From positions 90,667 to 154,666 of the forward strand of contig JAEXAW010000060.1 in the NCBI GenBank assembly GCA_023458055.1: a stretch of 64,000 bases of DNA, written 5' to 3'. Of the stretch, positions 33,687 through 42,302 are shown piece by piece. Source of the stretch: Pseudomonadota bacterium (lineage in GTDB: Bacteria; Pseudomonadota; Alphaproteobacteria; Sphingomonadales; Sphingomonadaceae). The notes beneath the pieces are model-generated. The model was not told where the DNA came from, made no database searches, and was given only the letters and a program-made list of their open reading frames with translations. Both the position numbers and the translations under genes were made by a program. Each line of letters starts with the position of its first letter. The stretch's first letter is position 1.

Positions 33687-36023
33687 ATGCGGTTCCATTT
33701 GCGTAGTACAGTTGCGGCGGGGGCTGTAGCTTTGGGGTTGGCGGCGGCGCCAGCAGCGGCACAGGACAATAGCGCGAATGCCGGAACGGCAGCGGCCCAA
33801 GACGATGGCACGGGTCTCGGCGACATTATCGTAACCGCGCAAAAACGCTCTGAAAATGTCCAGAAGGTGCCAATCGCCATATCCGCGGTAGGTAGCCAAT
33901 ATCTGGAATCGCGCGGTATCACCTCAATCGACGCACTGGGGTCGATCGCGCCAAACGTCAAAATCGAACGCGCGCCATCCAACAAGACCGCCGCGCAAAT
34001 TGCCATCCGTGGTTCTGTCACCATCAACCCGGCAATTACCTGGGAGCCTGCGGTCGGCCTCTATCTCGACGGCGTCTATATCGCCAAGGTACAAGGGTCG
34101 ATTTTCGACATTGCCGATCTTGAGCGCGTCGAGGTGCTGCGTGGCCCGCAAGGAACGCTGTACGGTCGTAACTCACTGGCGGGCGCGATCAACCTTGTTA
34201 CCAAAAAACCGTCGGGCGAATTCGGCGGCCGTGCGGAAATCAGCTATGGCAATTTTGATCTTTGGCGCGCCAAAGCCTCGCTGGACCTGCCGGCGCTTGG
34301 CCCCCTCGCTGTCAAGCTGTCGGGACAGATTCAGAAGCGTGATGGTACGATCAAGGTGGTGCCCAATCCTTATCCCCAAGCCTTTCTGGCGCGACCCAAT
34401 TCTGTAGACAGTACTAACGACCTCAATGGTCAAAGCTTCATGGCGCAGGCTCGCCTCAACGCGTCCGATAATTTTACGGTCGATTATACGTTCGACTATA
34501 ACCGCAACAAGCAGCGGCCCGACTATGCGCAATTGGTCAATGTATTACCCAATTCCTTGTGGACGGACCCCGCCCAGCTAGCGGCCATCGCGCCGCTCGG
34601 TCTTTATGCCCACCCCGACCGGCAAAATGTGGCCAGTCTTAATGGCAGTCCGTTGCTCGAATATTCGCGTTCGACCGGCCATGCACTGACCGCGACCCTT
34701 GATCTGGGTGCCGCAACAATCAAGTCGATCACCTCCTACCGCAAGCTGAAGTGGGACGATTTCCTCGACCTCGACGGATCGCCGCTCGACATCGCCTATA
34801 CCTCGCGCCAGACCAAGTTCCGAGCGTTCAGCCAAGAACTGCAGGCATCTGGCGAGACAATGGGTGAGAGCCTCAAATATGTGGTCGGTCTTTTCTATTA
34901 TAATGAGAAGGCCGAAACCCTGGGGCCCCAGCATTTCTTTGGTTTTCTCGACCAGCTGAACGTGCCGGGTGCAGCGCATCTGCAATCCGATTATGGTGGT
35001 CATACCAAGGCTTGGGCAGCTTACGCGCAGCTTGACTACAAGATTGCCGATCCTCTCACGCTGACACTGGGCGCGCGTTATACACATGAGAGGAAAGACG
35101 TTCGCCGGTATTTCAACAATAATGCAGGGTTTATCTTCAATCTGCCCTATGGCGGTGTTCCGGATGCGAAATATAATAATTTCAGCCCGGCCGTAACACT
35201 GGCCTATCAGGCGACTCCCAACATCAATCTTTATGGTCGCTGGGCGCGTGGTTTCAAATCGGGAGGCTTTAACGGCGAAACCAACGATCTGTTCACCAAC
35301 TGCCCGAGTATCTCCGAACTGTGCACGCCCTACCGCCCCGAGAAGGTGAACAGCTATGAACTCGGCGCTAAAACCCGGTTGCTGGACGGCACGCTCATCC
35401 TCAACCTCGCCGGTTTCTGGGACGATCACAAGGACATCCAGCTATCGATCTTCCGTGCCGCTGGCGCGGCCTCTTCCATTGTCAAAAATGCGGCAGCATC
35501 GCGCATCCGCGGTCTTGAGCTGGAAGCAATCGCCAAGCCCGCCAACTGGCTTACGGTCAACGGCTCCTTTGCCCTTCTTGACGCGAAATATAAGCGCTTC
35601 ATTGATGGCGGGGTGGATGTATCGGACAACCGTGCCTTCCCGCACACGCCCAAATACACCGCCAACCTTGGCGTCGACTGGCGGGTGCTCGAAGGCGATT
35701 GGGGCAAGTTCAACATCACCGGCGACATGAATTTTGTCTCCAAATATTATACCTTCCCTTATGCTTTGCGCGGCAATCGCTATGTCGAGCCGATTGCCGG
35801 CAATACCCAGTCGCAGGGCCGCACCATCGTCAATATGCGCGCCGCGTTGAGCGAACTAAAACTGGGCGGGGCCGAGCTGGAACTTGCAGCCTGGGTCAAG
35901 AACCTGACCAAGGAAAACAACGCCCAGAACTTCATTGATTTCGGCGCAGGCTTTGGTGGTCTCACGGTCGGATATTTCCCCGACCCGCGCACTTATGGCC
36001 TCACGCTCGGAGCCAAATTCTGA
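33687..36023 (+). CDS. TonB-dependent outer-membrane receptor
   Basis: A 778-residue receptor. A Sec signal peptide of about 25 residues ends in AAPAAA-QD. The TonB box and plug start follow (DIIVTAQKRSENVQKVPIAIS). The plug contains VEVLRGPQGTLYGRNSLAGAI, and the C-terminal beta-barrel ends in a phenylalanine (GLTLGAKF), as outer-membrane proteins require. It imports bulky substrates across the outer membrane with energy from TonB-ExbBD; a steroid or other terpenoid fits its place beside P450 and BVMO genes. The ribosome-binding site is GGGAGTAGG. Operator D directly precedes it, so uptake is likely induced with catabolism. Confidence 0.95.
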   Translation: MRFHLRSTVAAGAVALGLAAAPAAAQDNSANAGTAAAQDDGTGLGDIIVTAQKRSENVQKVPIAISAVGSQYLESRGITSIDALGSIAPNVKIERAPSNKTAAQIAIRGSVTINPAITWEPAVGLYLDGVYIAKVQGSIFDIADLERVEVLRGPQGTLYGRNSLAGAINLVTKKPSGEFGGRAEISYGNFDLWRAKASLDLPALGPLAVKLSGQIQKRDGTIKVVPNPYPQAFLARPNSVDSTNDLNGQSFMAQARLNASDNFTVDYTFDYNRNKQRPDYAQLVNVLPNSLWTDPAQLAAIAPLGLYAHPDRQNVASLNGSPLLEYSRSTGHALTATLDLGAATIKSITSYRKLKWDDFLDLDGSPLDIAYTSRQTKFRAFSQELQASGETMGESLKYVVGLFYYNEKAETLGPQHFFGFLDQLNVPGAAHLQSDYGGHTKAWAAYAQLDYKIADPLTLTLGARYTHERKDVRRYFNNNAGFIFNLPYGGVPDAKYNNFSPAVTLAYQATPNINLYGRWARGFKSGGFNGETNDLFTNCPSISELCTPYRPEKVNSYELGAKTRLLDGTLILNLAGFWDDHKDIQLSIFRAAGAASSIVKNAAASRIRGLELEAIAKPANWLTVNGSFALLDAKYKRFIDGGVDVSDNRAFPHTPKYTANLGVDWRVLEGDWGKFNITGDMNFVSKYYTFPYALRGNRYVEPIAGNTQSQGRTIVNMRAALSELKLGGAELELAAWVKNLTKENNAQNFIDFGAGFGGLTVGYFPDPRTYGLTLGAKF

Positions 36024-36571
36024 TGCGTGTCACAACGGAGCAAGGATCGGAACCGATCCCGAGCCTTGCTCCTCAATATTCGCCCCAGATCATCCGCGCG
36101 AGTGACGGGTTTGCCCAGGCGGTCTATCAGCATTCCATCCTGTCGCTGCGCATCTTTGAAGCGGCGCGCATTGCGACGGCGGTGATCAACGGCTGCACCA
36201 TCTGCATGAACTGGCGCACCGCCCGCGATGCCGGATTGATGGGGCTGGAACAGACAGTCGCCGATCATGGTCCCGCTCCCGACGAAGCCTTTTATCAGGC
36301 GGTGCTCGCCGGACGGGATGATGGCCTCGATACCCGCGAGGCTCTTGCCGCCCGCTATGCCCGCGCGATGGGCGAAAATCCGCGCGGCCTTGCCGAAGAT
36401 GAAGCCCTCTGGTCCTCCATGAAACAGGCGTTTAGCGACGCAGAAATCGTCGACCTTACCTATTGCATTGCGGCATGGATGGGGTTGGGCCGCGTCGCCC
36501 ACGTCCTTGGCATCGACGCGGCCTGTGCCATCCCCGCTCACAATCCGAAAGAATCCGCCGTCCATGTCTGA
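36023..36571 (+). CDS. Carboxymuconolactone decarboxylase / AhpD-like protein
   Basis: A 182-residue protein of the AhpD/CMD superfamily with the redox-type pair C58-x2-C61 (NGCTICMNWR) in the conserved helix. Such proteins are either peroxidase partners (CxxC type) or decarboxylases (usually lacking CxxC); the CxxC here favours a redox or peroxide-detoxifying role. Its start overlaps the receptor stop by one base, and its end overlaps the BVMO gene by eight bases, so the three genes form one transcript. It may protect against peroxide released by uncoupled oxygenases; this is inference. Confidence 0.85.
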   Translation: MRVTTEQGSEPIPSLAPQYSPQIIRASDGFAQAVYQHSILSLRIFEAARIATAVINGCTICMNWRTARDAGLMGLEQTVADHGPAPDEAFYQAVLAGRDDGLDTREALAARYARAMGENPRGLAEDEALWSSMKQAFSDAEIVDLTYCIAAWMGLGRVAHVLGIDAACAIPAHNPKESAVHV

Positions 36572-38015
36572 CCCCCGTTTCATCATTCTTGGCGCCGGCA
36601 TGTCCGGCATTCTGGCTGCGATCAAATTGAAGGAGGCCGGGCACAAGGCCGTCACTGTCTATGAGAAGGCGGACCGCATTGGGGGGACCTGGCGCGAAAA
36701 TACCTATCCGGGCCTCACCTGCGACGTGCCTGCGCACGCTTATACCTATGAGTTCGCGCCCAATCCGGAATGGTCGGCCTATCTCGTCGGCGGCGGCGAA
36801 ATTCAGGATTATTTCGAAAAGGTCGTCGATGATTATGGCATCCGTCCGCTGATCCGCTTCAACGAAGAAGTGGTGCGTTGCGAATGGAAGGACGATGCCT
36901 GGGAGGTGGAGACCAAGGCGGGCACCGTCGACCAGGCCGAGTTCATCATCGCCGCGACCGGCGTCCTCCACCACCCGCGCTGGCCTGACATTCCAGGACT
37001 CGACAGCTTCAAGGGCATCGCGATGCACAGCGCGCGCTGGGACCATGGTGTCTCGCTTGAAGGCAAACGTATCGGCGTCGTCGGCAATGGCTCGACCGGG
37101 GTGCAGCTCGTTACCGAACTTGGCAAGCGGGGGCTTGATGTCGTTCATTTCCAGCGCTCGCCGCAATGGATCATGCCCTACCCCAATTTCGTTTACAGCG
37201 AGGAGGACAAGGCCCGGTTCCGCGAGAGCATCGATGCGATCAACGCGGTGCGTTATGACCCGACCTATCTTGCCAATATCAACCGCTTCACCAGCGGGAT
37301 CGTTGATATTGAATCGGACCAGATGCACGAGATTGAAGGCTATTGCCTGCACAATCTTGAAGAAAGCGTGCGCGACCCGGTGTTGCGGGAAAAGCTGCGC
37401 CCCAACTACCGTGCGGCGTGCAAGCGGCTCATCTATTCCGCCGATTATTACGAGGTCGCCCAGCAGCCTAATGTCGAAACCATCGTATGCGGTATCAAGC
37501 AAGTCGAGCCCGATGGCGTGCTCGACAATGACGGCAATTTCCATCCGCTCGACATATTGGTGCTCGCGACCGGTTTCCACACCGATCGTTTTGTGCGCCC
37601 GGTCGAGGTGATCGGCCGCAATGGCTGGACACTCGAAAAGGCGTGGGCGGAACGCTGCGTCGGCTATCTTGCTATCTCCATTCCTGATTTCCCCAATTTC
37701 TTCATGTTGAACGGCCCGACGTCGCCGGTCGGTAACTTCTCCCTGATTGATGTTGCCGAGCGGCAATGGAGCTATGTCGAGGCACTGATCAACCGCGTCC
37801 ACGATGGCAATGCCACCGGCATCTTCGCCAGCCATGATGCGCTGGCCGAATATGAAGGGCGCCGGATCAAAGCCGCCAAGGCGAGCATTTTCGGCTCGGG
37901 CTGTACCAGCTGGTATCTCGACAAACATGGCGTCCCGATCACCTGGCCGTGGGATTATCAAGCCTTTGCCGACGCGATGGCCAACCCCGAATTTGAAGAT
38001 TATGATGTAATCTGA
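36564..38015 (+). CDS. Flavin-containing Baeyer-Villiger-type monooxygenase
   Basis: 483 residues from the ATG at 36564; the longer in-frame reading lies within the AhpD-like gene. The first Rossmann motif is GAGMSG (10-15) for FAD and the second is GNGSTG (174-179) for NADPH. Between them is the BVMO fingerprint FxGxxxHxxxWD (F149, G151, H155, W159, D160). These enzymes insert oxygen next to a ketone to form an ester or lactone; at C17 or the side chain of a steroid this would start ring D or side-chain removal. It ends the receptor operon and converges with the SnoaL gene at 38029. Confidence 0.92.
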   Translation: MSDPRFIILGAGMSGILAAIKLKEAGHKAVTVYEKADRIGGTWRENTYPGLTCDVPAHAYTYEFAPNPEWSAYLVGGGEIQDYFEKVVDDYGIRPLIRFNEEVVRCEWKDDAWEVETKAGTVDQAEFIIAATGVLHHPRWPDIPGLDSFKGIAMHSARWDHGVSLEGKRIGVVGNGSTGVQLVTELGKRGLDVVHFQRSPQWIMPYPNFVYSEEDKARFRESIDAINAVRYDPTYLANINRFTSGIVDIESDQMHEIEGYCLHNLEESVRDPVLREKLRPNYRAACKRLIYSADYYEVAQQPNVETIVCGIKQVEPDGVLDNDGNFHPLDILVLATGFHTDRFVRPVEVIGRNGWTLEKAWAERCVGYLAISIPDFPNFFMLNGPTSPVGNFSLIDVAERQWSYVEALINRVHDGNATGIFASHDALAEYEGRRIKAAKASIFGSGCTSWYLDKHGVPITWPWDYQAFADAMANPEFEDYDVI

Positions 38016-38028
38016 TGGGCGAGGCGGC

Positions 38029-38550
38029 TCATCCCGCCTCACCGAACATGGCCGGGGGATCGCCCATCACATTGGTCGTGACCGCCCCTGCCTCATCGAC
38101 CGTCTGGATGAGACAGCTGGTGCGCCGCGAGCGGGTTTCGGCAATCCACCAGCGCCCGTCGCGCTTCACATAAACATCATCATATTCGACGCCCATCTGC
38201 GTCAGCGTGCGACCGGCAAGGTTGATATTATGGAAGTAGAGCGACCATTGGCCGGTCGCGCGCTCACTGGTTTCAAAGCGGATAATGCCGTTGGCGGCAT
38301 GATGGATATCATAGATGCCCGGCGCACAGCCCATCTGCGCATAGACATCGACAAAGGCGTCGCGATTGTCGAAGGCGGGAAAGCCATCATAGGCGATCAC
38401 CGCGCCATCGGGGAGCAGTGTATCGCGCACGGTTTCCGGGTCCTTGGTGTCGCAGGCGCGCAGATAGCGGGCTTTCAGATCACGGATCGCGCGGTCATCT
38501 TCCAGCCGTTCAAGGCGCGCGGTTAAAATGCTCAATTCGGTCGGATTCAT
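38029..38550 (-). CDS. SnoaL-like (NTF2-fold) protein
   Basis: A 173-residue single-domain NTF2-fold protein (LEDDRAIRDLKARYLRACDTKDPETVRDTLLPDG opens the domain). Its strands include QWSLYFHNINLAGRTLTQMGVEYDD and DGRWWIAETRSRRTS. It resembles the SnoaL dehydratase group that includes the bile-acid 7-alpha-dehydratase Hsh2 of Sphingobium sp. Chol11 in fold and size; actual similarity was not computed. It is a single-gene unit diverging from the SDR at 38626, and operator E lies between them (76 bases). Confidence 0.85.
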   Translation of the reverse strand: MNPTELSILTARLERLEDDRAIRDLKARYLRACDTKDPETVRDTLLPDGAVIAYDGFPAFDNRDAFVDVYAQMGCAPGIYDIHHAANGIIRFETSERATGQWSLYFHNINLAGRTLTQMGVEYDDVYVKRDGRWWIAETRSRRTSCLIQTVDEAGAVTTNVMGDPPAMFGEAG

Positions 38551-38567
38551 CGGCTTGCCTCTCTTTT

Positions 38568-38603
38568 ATTTGCGTAACTTTACCACTAAACTTTTACGCA
38601 AAT
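38568..38603. promoter_or_regulatory. Operator-like palindrome E (TGCGTA-N18-TACGCA)
   Basis: Perfect 10-base arms ATTTGCGTAA (38568-38577) and TTACGCAAAT (38594-38603); the 6-base cores are 18 bases apart. It fills the 75-base divergent region between the SnoaL gene (38550) and the SDR (38626), so it almost certainly overlaps both promoters. Confidence 0.75.
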
Positions 38604-38625
38604 CAAAATGATTCGGGAGATGGAA

Positions 38626-39369
38626 ATGCGATTTAAGGGTAAGAATGTCATCGTCACCGGCGCAGCCTCCGGAATTGGCCGCGCCACTGCGAAACGCTTT
38701 GCCAGCGAGGGCGCGCATGTCACCATCGCCGATATCAATGCCGATGGCCTCAAGGAAACCGCCTCCGTCATGGATGGGCCCAGCCTCATCTTTCCCTATG
38801 ACGCCTCCGATTATGAGAGCTGCCGGGCGCTCGTTGCCGCAGCGACCAAGGGCCGCCCGCTGCACGTGCTCGCCAATGTTGCAGGCATGCTCAACTGGGG
38901 CCCGACGCTCGAATTTGACGAAAGCCGGTTTGAAAAGATCATCGCAGTCAACCTCACCAGTGTCTATGCGCTATGCCGGGCGGCTCTCCCCCATCTGATT
39001 GAAACCAAAGGTAATATCGTCAACACCGCGTCCACCGCAGCGCTTCAGGGCATTGCCTATACGGTCGCCTATGCCGCTTCCAAACATGGCGTTGCCGCAA
39101 TCACCAAGAGCCTCGCCATTGAATTTGCGGCTCAAGGCGTGCGCGTCAACGCGGTTGCCCCCGGCCATGTCAACACCCCCATGGGCAATAGCGCCCCGCC
39201 GCCCGGCGACGTCGATTGGGCTCTGGTCATGCGCAACACCCCCAAACTGGTTGACGGCACCTGCGAGCCCGAGGACATCGCCGAAATGATCAGCTTCCTT
39301 GCCTCCGATCAGGCACGCAAGATCACCGGCTCGATCATGACGGTCGATGGCGGGCAGCTGGCGGGTTAG
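38626..39369 (+). CDS. Short-chain dehydrogenase/reductase
   Basis: 247 residues from the ATG at 38626; GGGAGA (38615-38620) precedes it, whereas the ATGs at 38608 and 38620 lack a usable site. GAASGIG binds NAD(P), NVAG replaces NNAG, YxxxK is in YAASKHGV, and the C-terminus is TVDGGQLAG. It forms a divergent pair with the SnoaL-like gene under operator E. A dehydrogenase paired with a dehydratase suggests a hydroxyl-oxidation and elimination module on one substrate; this is inference from arrangement. Confidence 0.92.
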   Translation: MRFKGKNVIVTGAASGIGRATAKRFASEGAHVTIADINADGLKETASVMDGPSLIFPYDASDYESCRALVAAATKGRPLHVLANVAGMLNWGPTLEFDESRFEKIIAVNLTSVYALCRAALPHLIETKGNIVNTASTAALQGIAYTVAYAASKHGVAAITKSLAIEFAAQGVRVNAVAPGHVNTPMGNSAPPPGDVDWALVMRNTPKLVDGTCEPEDIAEMISFLASDQARKITGSIMTVDGGQLAG

Positions 39370-39429
39370 GCCCCGCCACCGGTCCGTCCGCAATAATCTG
39401 TTGCCCCCTAGTCCGTTCAGCGCTTCGCC

Positions 39430-40776
39430 TCAGCTCGCCTGCGACCCCTGCATCACCTGGTTGAGGAAGGTGCGGCTATTGTCGCGCAGCGAGTTGATGG
39501 TTCCGGTCACTTCCGAAAATCCGCTGTCGAGCGACTGGATTTCGCCCGCCACGCGTTCGGTCTCGGTGCGGATCATGTCGATGGTCGATGACATCGAATC
39601 CGCCGCGAGCGCGGTTTCGTCAATCGCGGCCGTGATCTGCGTCACGATCTGCGCCTGATTGTCCATCGCCTCGCGCATTCGCGATGCCGATTGCTGGACA
39701 TCAAGGATGGTCGCCCGGATCGAGCTATTGGCATCGACCGTGTTGCGGGTCGCATTCTGGATTACCGAAATTTTCTCGGCAATCTCGTCGGTTGCCTTGG
39801 CGGTTTGTCCGGCGAGATGTTTGACCTCCTGCGCCACAACCGCAAAGCCGCGACCACTGTCGCCTGCCCGCGCCGCCTCGATGGTGGCATTGAGCGCGAG
39901 CAAATTGGTCTGCCCGGCAATTTCGCGAATAAGGCCGAGGATCGATTCAATCGATTGGGCGTGGCGCGACAGGTCTTCGGACAATTCAACCGCCGTGCCC
40001 GCCTGTTCTGCAGCCTTGCCGGTCACCCCGCTGGTGTTGACAACCTCGCTGCGCGTATCTTCAATCGCGCGGATGAGGCCCGATGCGGTATTGGCCGCTT
40101 CGCGCATCGCCATTGCCGATTGTTCGGCAGCGGCGGCAACCTGCGAGGTTTTGTCGAGCATCTGGCTGGTCGCGTGCGCCGCTTCGGTCGCCTGGTTGCG
40201 CAGGGTCGCGCTGGAATTGTTGAGCCCGTCAACCCGTTGCGCAAATTGCTGGTCGAAATCGGTGGCGGCTCGGCGGCGCAGTTTTTCGACCTCCTCCTGG
40301 GCCATGCTTTCATAAAGCCGCGTCGCAATCGAGGATTCGATCGACAGAAAGGCCAGCATCGATTTATAAAATTCGGCCAGTTTTTCGCGCGAAATATCCG
40401 CCCGGCCCTCAAGCGCATCGGCAATGATGACAAAGCCAAGGTTGCTGATCGCGGAAATATCCTCGGCGCTCGCATTGGCGGCCATGAACATCCGCACATG
40501 CTGGATTTTGCCGTTGACCCAATCCTTCTTGTGCGGATTGATGAGCCGTTCCTTCATAAACGCGACGCTGCCTGCAATCGCGGTGCTCCGGTTGCCCGGT
40601 GCCATCGCCGGCATTTTGACATATTGGGTATAGATGCGGTCGACAAACTCCGTCGCGATGGCCGGAAACTGGTCTTCGAGCAAAGTCCAGATTTCCTTCC
40701 CGATCACAGGAAGCCGGCCCTCCGGATCGTGGGAACGGTAGATACGCTCGTAATAACTGCCCAATTCATTAGCCAC
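39430..40776 (-). CDS. Globin-coupled methyl-accepting chemotaxis protein (HemAT-like, soluble)
   Basis: A 448-residue cytoplasmic chemoreceptor with no membrane segment. Residues 1-160 form an all-helical globin-coupled sensor domain; H93 (GKIQHVRMFM) is the likely proximal haem ligand. From about residue 170 comes a long coiled-coil MCP signalling domain. The tip hairpin is at ESILGLIREIAGQTNLLALN, followed by AGDSGRGFAVVAQEVKHLA, which interacts with CheA/CheW. The usual pentapeptide for CheR tethering is not seen at the C-terminus. It probably senses oxygen and redirects swimming. It stands alone after a 540-base non-coding region. Confidence 0.9.
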   Translation of the reverse strand: MANELGSYYERIYRSHDPEGRLPVIGKEIWTLLEDQFPAIATEFVDRIYTQYVKMPAMAPGNRSTAIAGSVAFMKERLINPHKKDWVNGKIQHVRMFMAANASAEDISAISNLGFVIIADALEGRADISREKLAEFYKSMLAFLSIESSIATRLYESMAQEEVEKLRRRAATDFDQQFAQRVDGLNNSSATLRNQATEAAHATSQMLDKTSQVAAAAEQSAMAMREAANTASGLIRAIEDTRSEVVNTSGVTGKAAEQAGTAVELSEDLSRHAQSIESILGLIREIAGQTNLLALNATIEAARAGDSGRGFAVVAQEVKHLAGQTAKATDEIAEKISVIQNATRNTVDANSSIRATILDVQQSASRMREAMDNQAQIVTQITAAIDETALAADSMSSTIDMIRTETERVAGEIQSLDSGFSEVTGTINSLRDNSRTFLNQVMQGSQAS

Positions 40777-41259
40777 AGGGGAACCTCATTCACGTAAATT
40801 TACATTTCCCTTGTCCCATAAGACAGCAAATAAAAGATTAACCGTTTGCGCAGGTCACGGAAAAATCTCCGGTAGCCGGAGCGGGGTGTATCCGGGGTTC
40901 AAAGGTTACAGCCGTGCGAATTTTTCCCGGTTTAAAAGTTACAAAAGTTTCGGGGTGTCATTAAATTAGTTCATGCATCAGTGTAACCTTTGAGAATTTT
41001 GCAACGCGGCCGTCGTCGCTCCTCGCATCATGTGATGCGACGATGATGAAAGGGAAAGTTCGCAAAGGTAACGTCGTCTGCATTTTCGGTTCCTATGGGT
41101 GCGCCATCGCGGCAGGTTCAACCCAAAGCGACTCGGCTTGGCATGAAGCGGGATCTGTAGGAAAGCGGTTTTTTGCAGCATTTCCGTCGCGGCAGCGCGT
41201 CACCTAACGCGCCCCGGGAGGGTCGGGTCAACGATGGGGGCTGGGCGACATACCCACCC
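40777..41259. promoter_or_regulatory. Long non-coding region upstream of the chemoreceptor with inverted repeats
   Basis: No gene is supported here. It contains a perfect 12-base inverted pair, TCAAAGGTTACA (40899-40910) and TGTAACCTTTGA (40982-40993), with related copies at 40931-40942 (TTTAAAAGTTAC) and 41052-41062 (CAAAGGTAACG). An 18-base palindrome TCGCATCATGTGATGCGA is at 41023-41040, and a short hairpin CTCCGG-TAG-CCGGAG at 40867-40881. These look like binding sites for one or more regulators of the chemoreceptor gene, which begins at 40776 on the minus strand. None matches the TGCGTA-N18-TACGCA operator. Confidence 0.5.
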
Positions 41260-41260
41260 C

Positions 41261-41300
41261 AAAAGACTTGCGTCTTTTGACCCTCCCTGAAAGGGAGGGT
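41261..41300 (-). terminator. Double stem-loop after the 41-47 kb operon
   Basis: AAAAGAC (41261-41267) pairs with GTCTTTT (41272-41278), and ACCCTCCCT (41280-41288) with AGGGAGGGT (41292-41300), giving a 7- and a 9-base-pair stem in tandem. They lie 16 bases beyond the stop of the last gene of the minus-strand operon, and on the minus strand the second stem ends in a short U-run, as in an intrinsic terminator. The sequence also resembles one end of the CCTCCCC repeat family seen elsewhere. Confidence 0.6.
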
Positions 41301-41315
41301 GGAGTTCAGCGCAGC

Positions 41316-41783
41316 TTAAACCGCGCCCAGCAGTCTCCACGCCTCATCCGCCCCGTCCAATTGCCGGTTGACCCGGCGGGCCACTTTCCAGCCTTCCCCA
41401 GTGCGGACCAGTTCCCAGCGATTGGCCCCCACTCGTGCCGGGACAAAGGCGCCATCCGGCTGCCGCAGGAACACGACCGAATGATTGCGCGCGGTTGCCT
41501 CATCTCCATCCAGCGTGATCGCGGGCGGGCTCAGCACATGGGCGACGCCCTGGGCCATCCAGCTACGGTGGCCTTCATTGTCGAGCGTTTTGGGGAGGTC
41601 TGCGCCCTTGAGGATGCCCCAGCCGACAACCTCATATTGGCCGTCCGGCGTGAACAGCGCGGCGAGCCCCGCCGCATCGCCGCTATCCGCCAGCGGGCCG
41701 TAGCTCGCGATCAGCGCGCGGATCGCCTCCAGATCTTCGAGCCGCTGCAGTCGTGCGGCGAGATCGTCCGTGGCGGCATTCAT
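41316..41783 (-). CDS. SnoaL-like (NTF2-fold) protein
   Basis: A 155-residue NTF2-fold protein beginning ATDDLAARLQRLEDLEAIRALIASYGPLADSGDAAGL in pattern. It has the family's central DGQYEV/VGWG and C-terminal WKVARRVNRQLDG strands. No cofactor motif. It is the last gene of the seven-gene minus-strand operon that starts with the flavoprotein at 47317, overlapping the SRPBCC gene stop by four bases. It is a second SnoaL-type protein in that operon besides the one at 45324. Possible dehydratase or binding protein; the role is not fixed by sequence. Confidence 0.85.
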   Translation of the reverse strand: MNAATDDLAARLQRLEDLEAIRALIASYGPLADSGDAAGLAALFTPDGQYEVVGWGILKGADLPKTLDNEGHRSWMAQGVAHVLSPPAITLDGDEATARNHSVVFLRQPDGAFVPARVGANRWELVRTGEGWKVARRVNRQLDGADEAWRLLGAV

Positions 41784-42298
41784 TGGGCCGCGCCGTGCAA
41801 CTCCTCGGCCCGCGCCTTCAACGCCCGTGCGCTATCGTCAAACGCGCGTTTCACCCAGTCGCCGCAGAAGCGCATGACGTGGATGCCATTTTCACCGAAA
41901 AAAGCATCGGTCGAATGATAGCGGCAACTATTGGGGCCGGTCGCCTCGATAATCTGGTCCCGCCTTGCGGCATAGGGCCAGAAATCAGTGTGCGGCAATT
42001 CCCAGCTGATCAGCTTTTCGGGCTCAATCGCGCAAATATATTCGCAGTTTGGCGCGAGTGTGCCGGGATTGGCATAGTTGACCAGCTTCATATTGAGCGG
42101 TGCGCCCAATTTCAGTTCGGCCTCGGCCCGCACGCAAAAGGGGTTCCAGGCGTTGTAATTGGGAAAATCGGTCAGCACCGCCCAGACGACGCTTGCGGGG
42201 GCGTTGATCTCGACCGTGTCGGAGACGACGACATTGGCGGGATCATAACCGTTGATCGCATCTTCGGCGACCGATTTGCGTTCCTTAATCCAGTCCAT
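41780..42298 (-). CDS. SRPBCC (START/polyketide-cyclase-like) domain protein
   Basis: 172 residues from the ATG at 42298, preceded by GGAAGG; longer readings lie inside the next gene. The START-like helix-grip fold is recognised from SDTVEINAPASVVWAVLTDFPNYNAWNPF, followed by strands and a long C-terminal helix (VKRAFDDSARALKARAEEL). The fold binds lipids, sterols or polyketides in a deep pocket and may act as a cyclase, aromatase or carrier. In this operon a lipid-like substrate would fit. Four-base overlap with the SnoaL gene downstream and a four-base gap after the DUF1214 gene. Confidence 0.85.
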   Translation of the reverse strand: MDWIKERKSVAEDAINGYDPANVVVSDTVEINAPASVVWAVLTDFPNYNAWNPFCVRAEAELKLGAPLNMKLVNYANPGTLAPNCEYICAIEPEKLISWELPHTDFWPYAARRDQIIEATGPNSCRYHSTDAFFGENGIHVMRFCGDWVKRAFDDSARALKARAEELHGAAQ

Positions 42299-42302
42299 GA
42301 TT

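Noticed and set aside
36456..38042. 528-codon open frame antisense to the Baeyer-Villiger monooxygenase
   Set aside because: A shadow of a high-GC gene; the sense frame has FAD, NADPH and BVMO motifs.
40978..41181. 67-codon minus-strand ORF in the long non-coding region
   Set aside because: Arginine/serine-rich composition, no ribosome-binding site, no recognisable family, and it crosses the inverted repeats.
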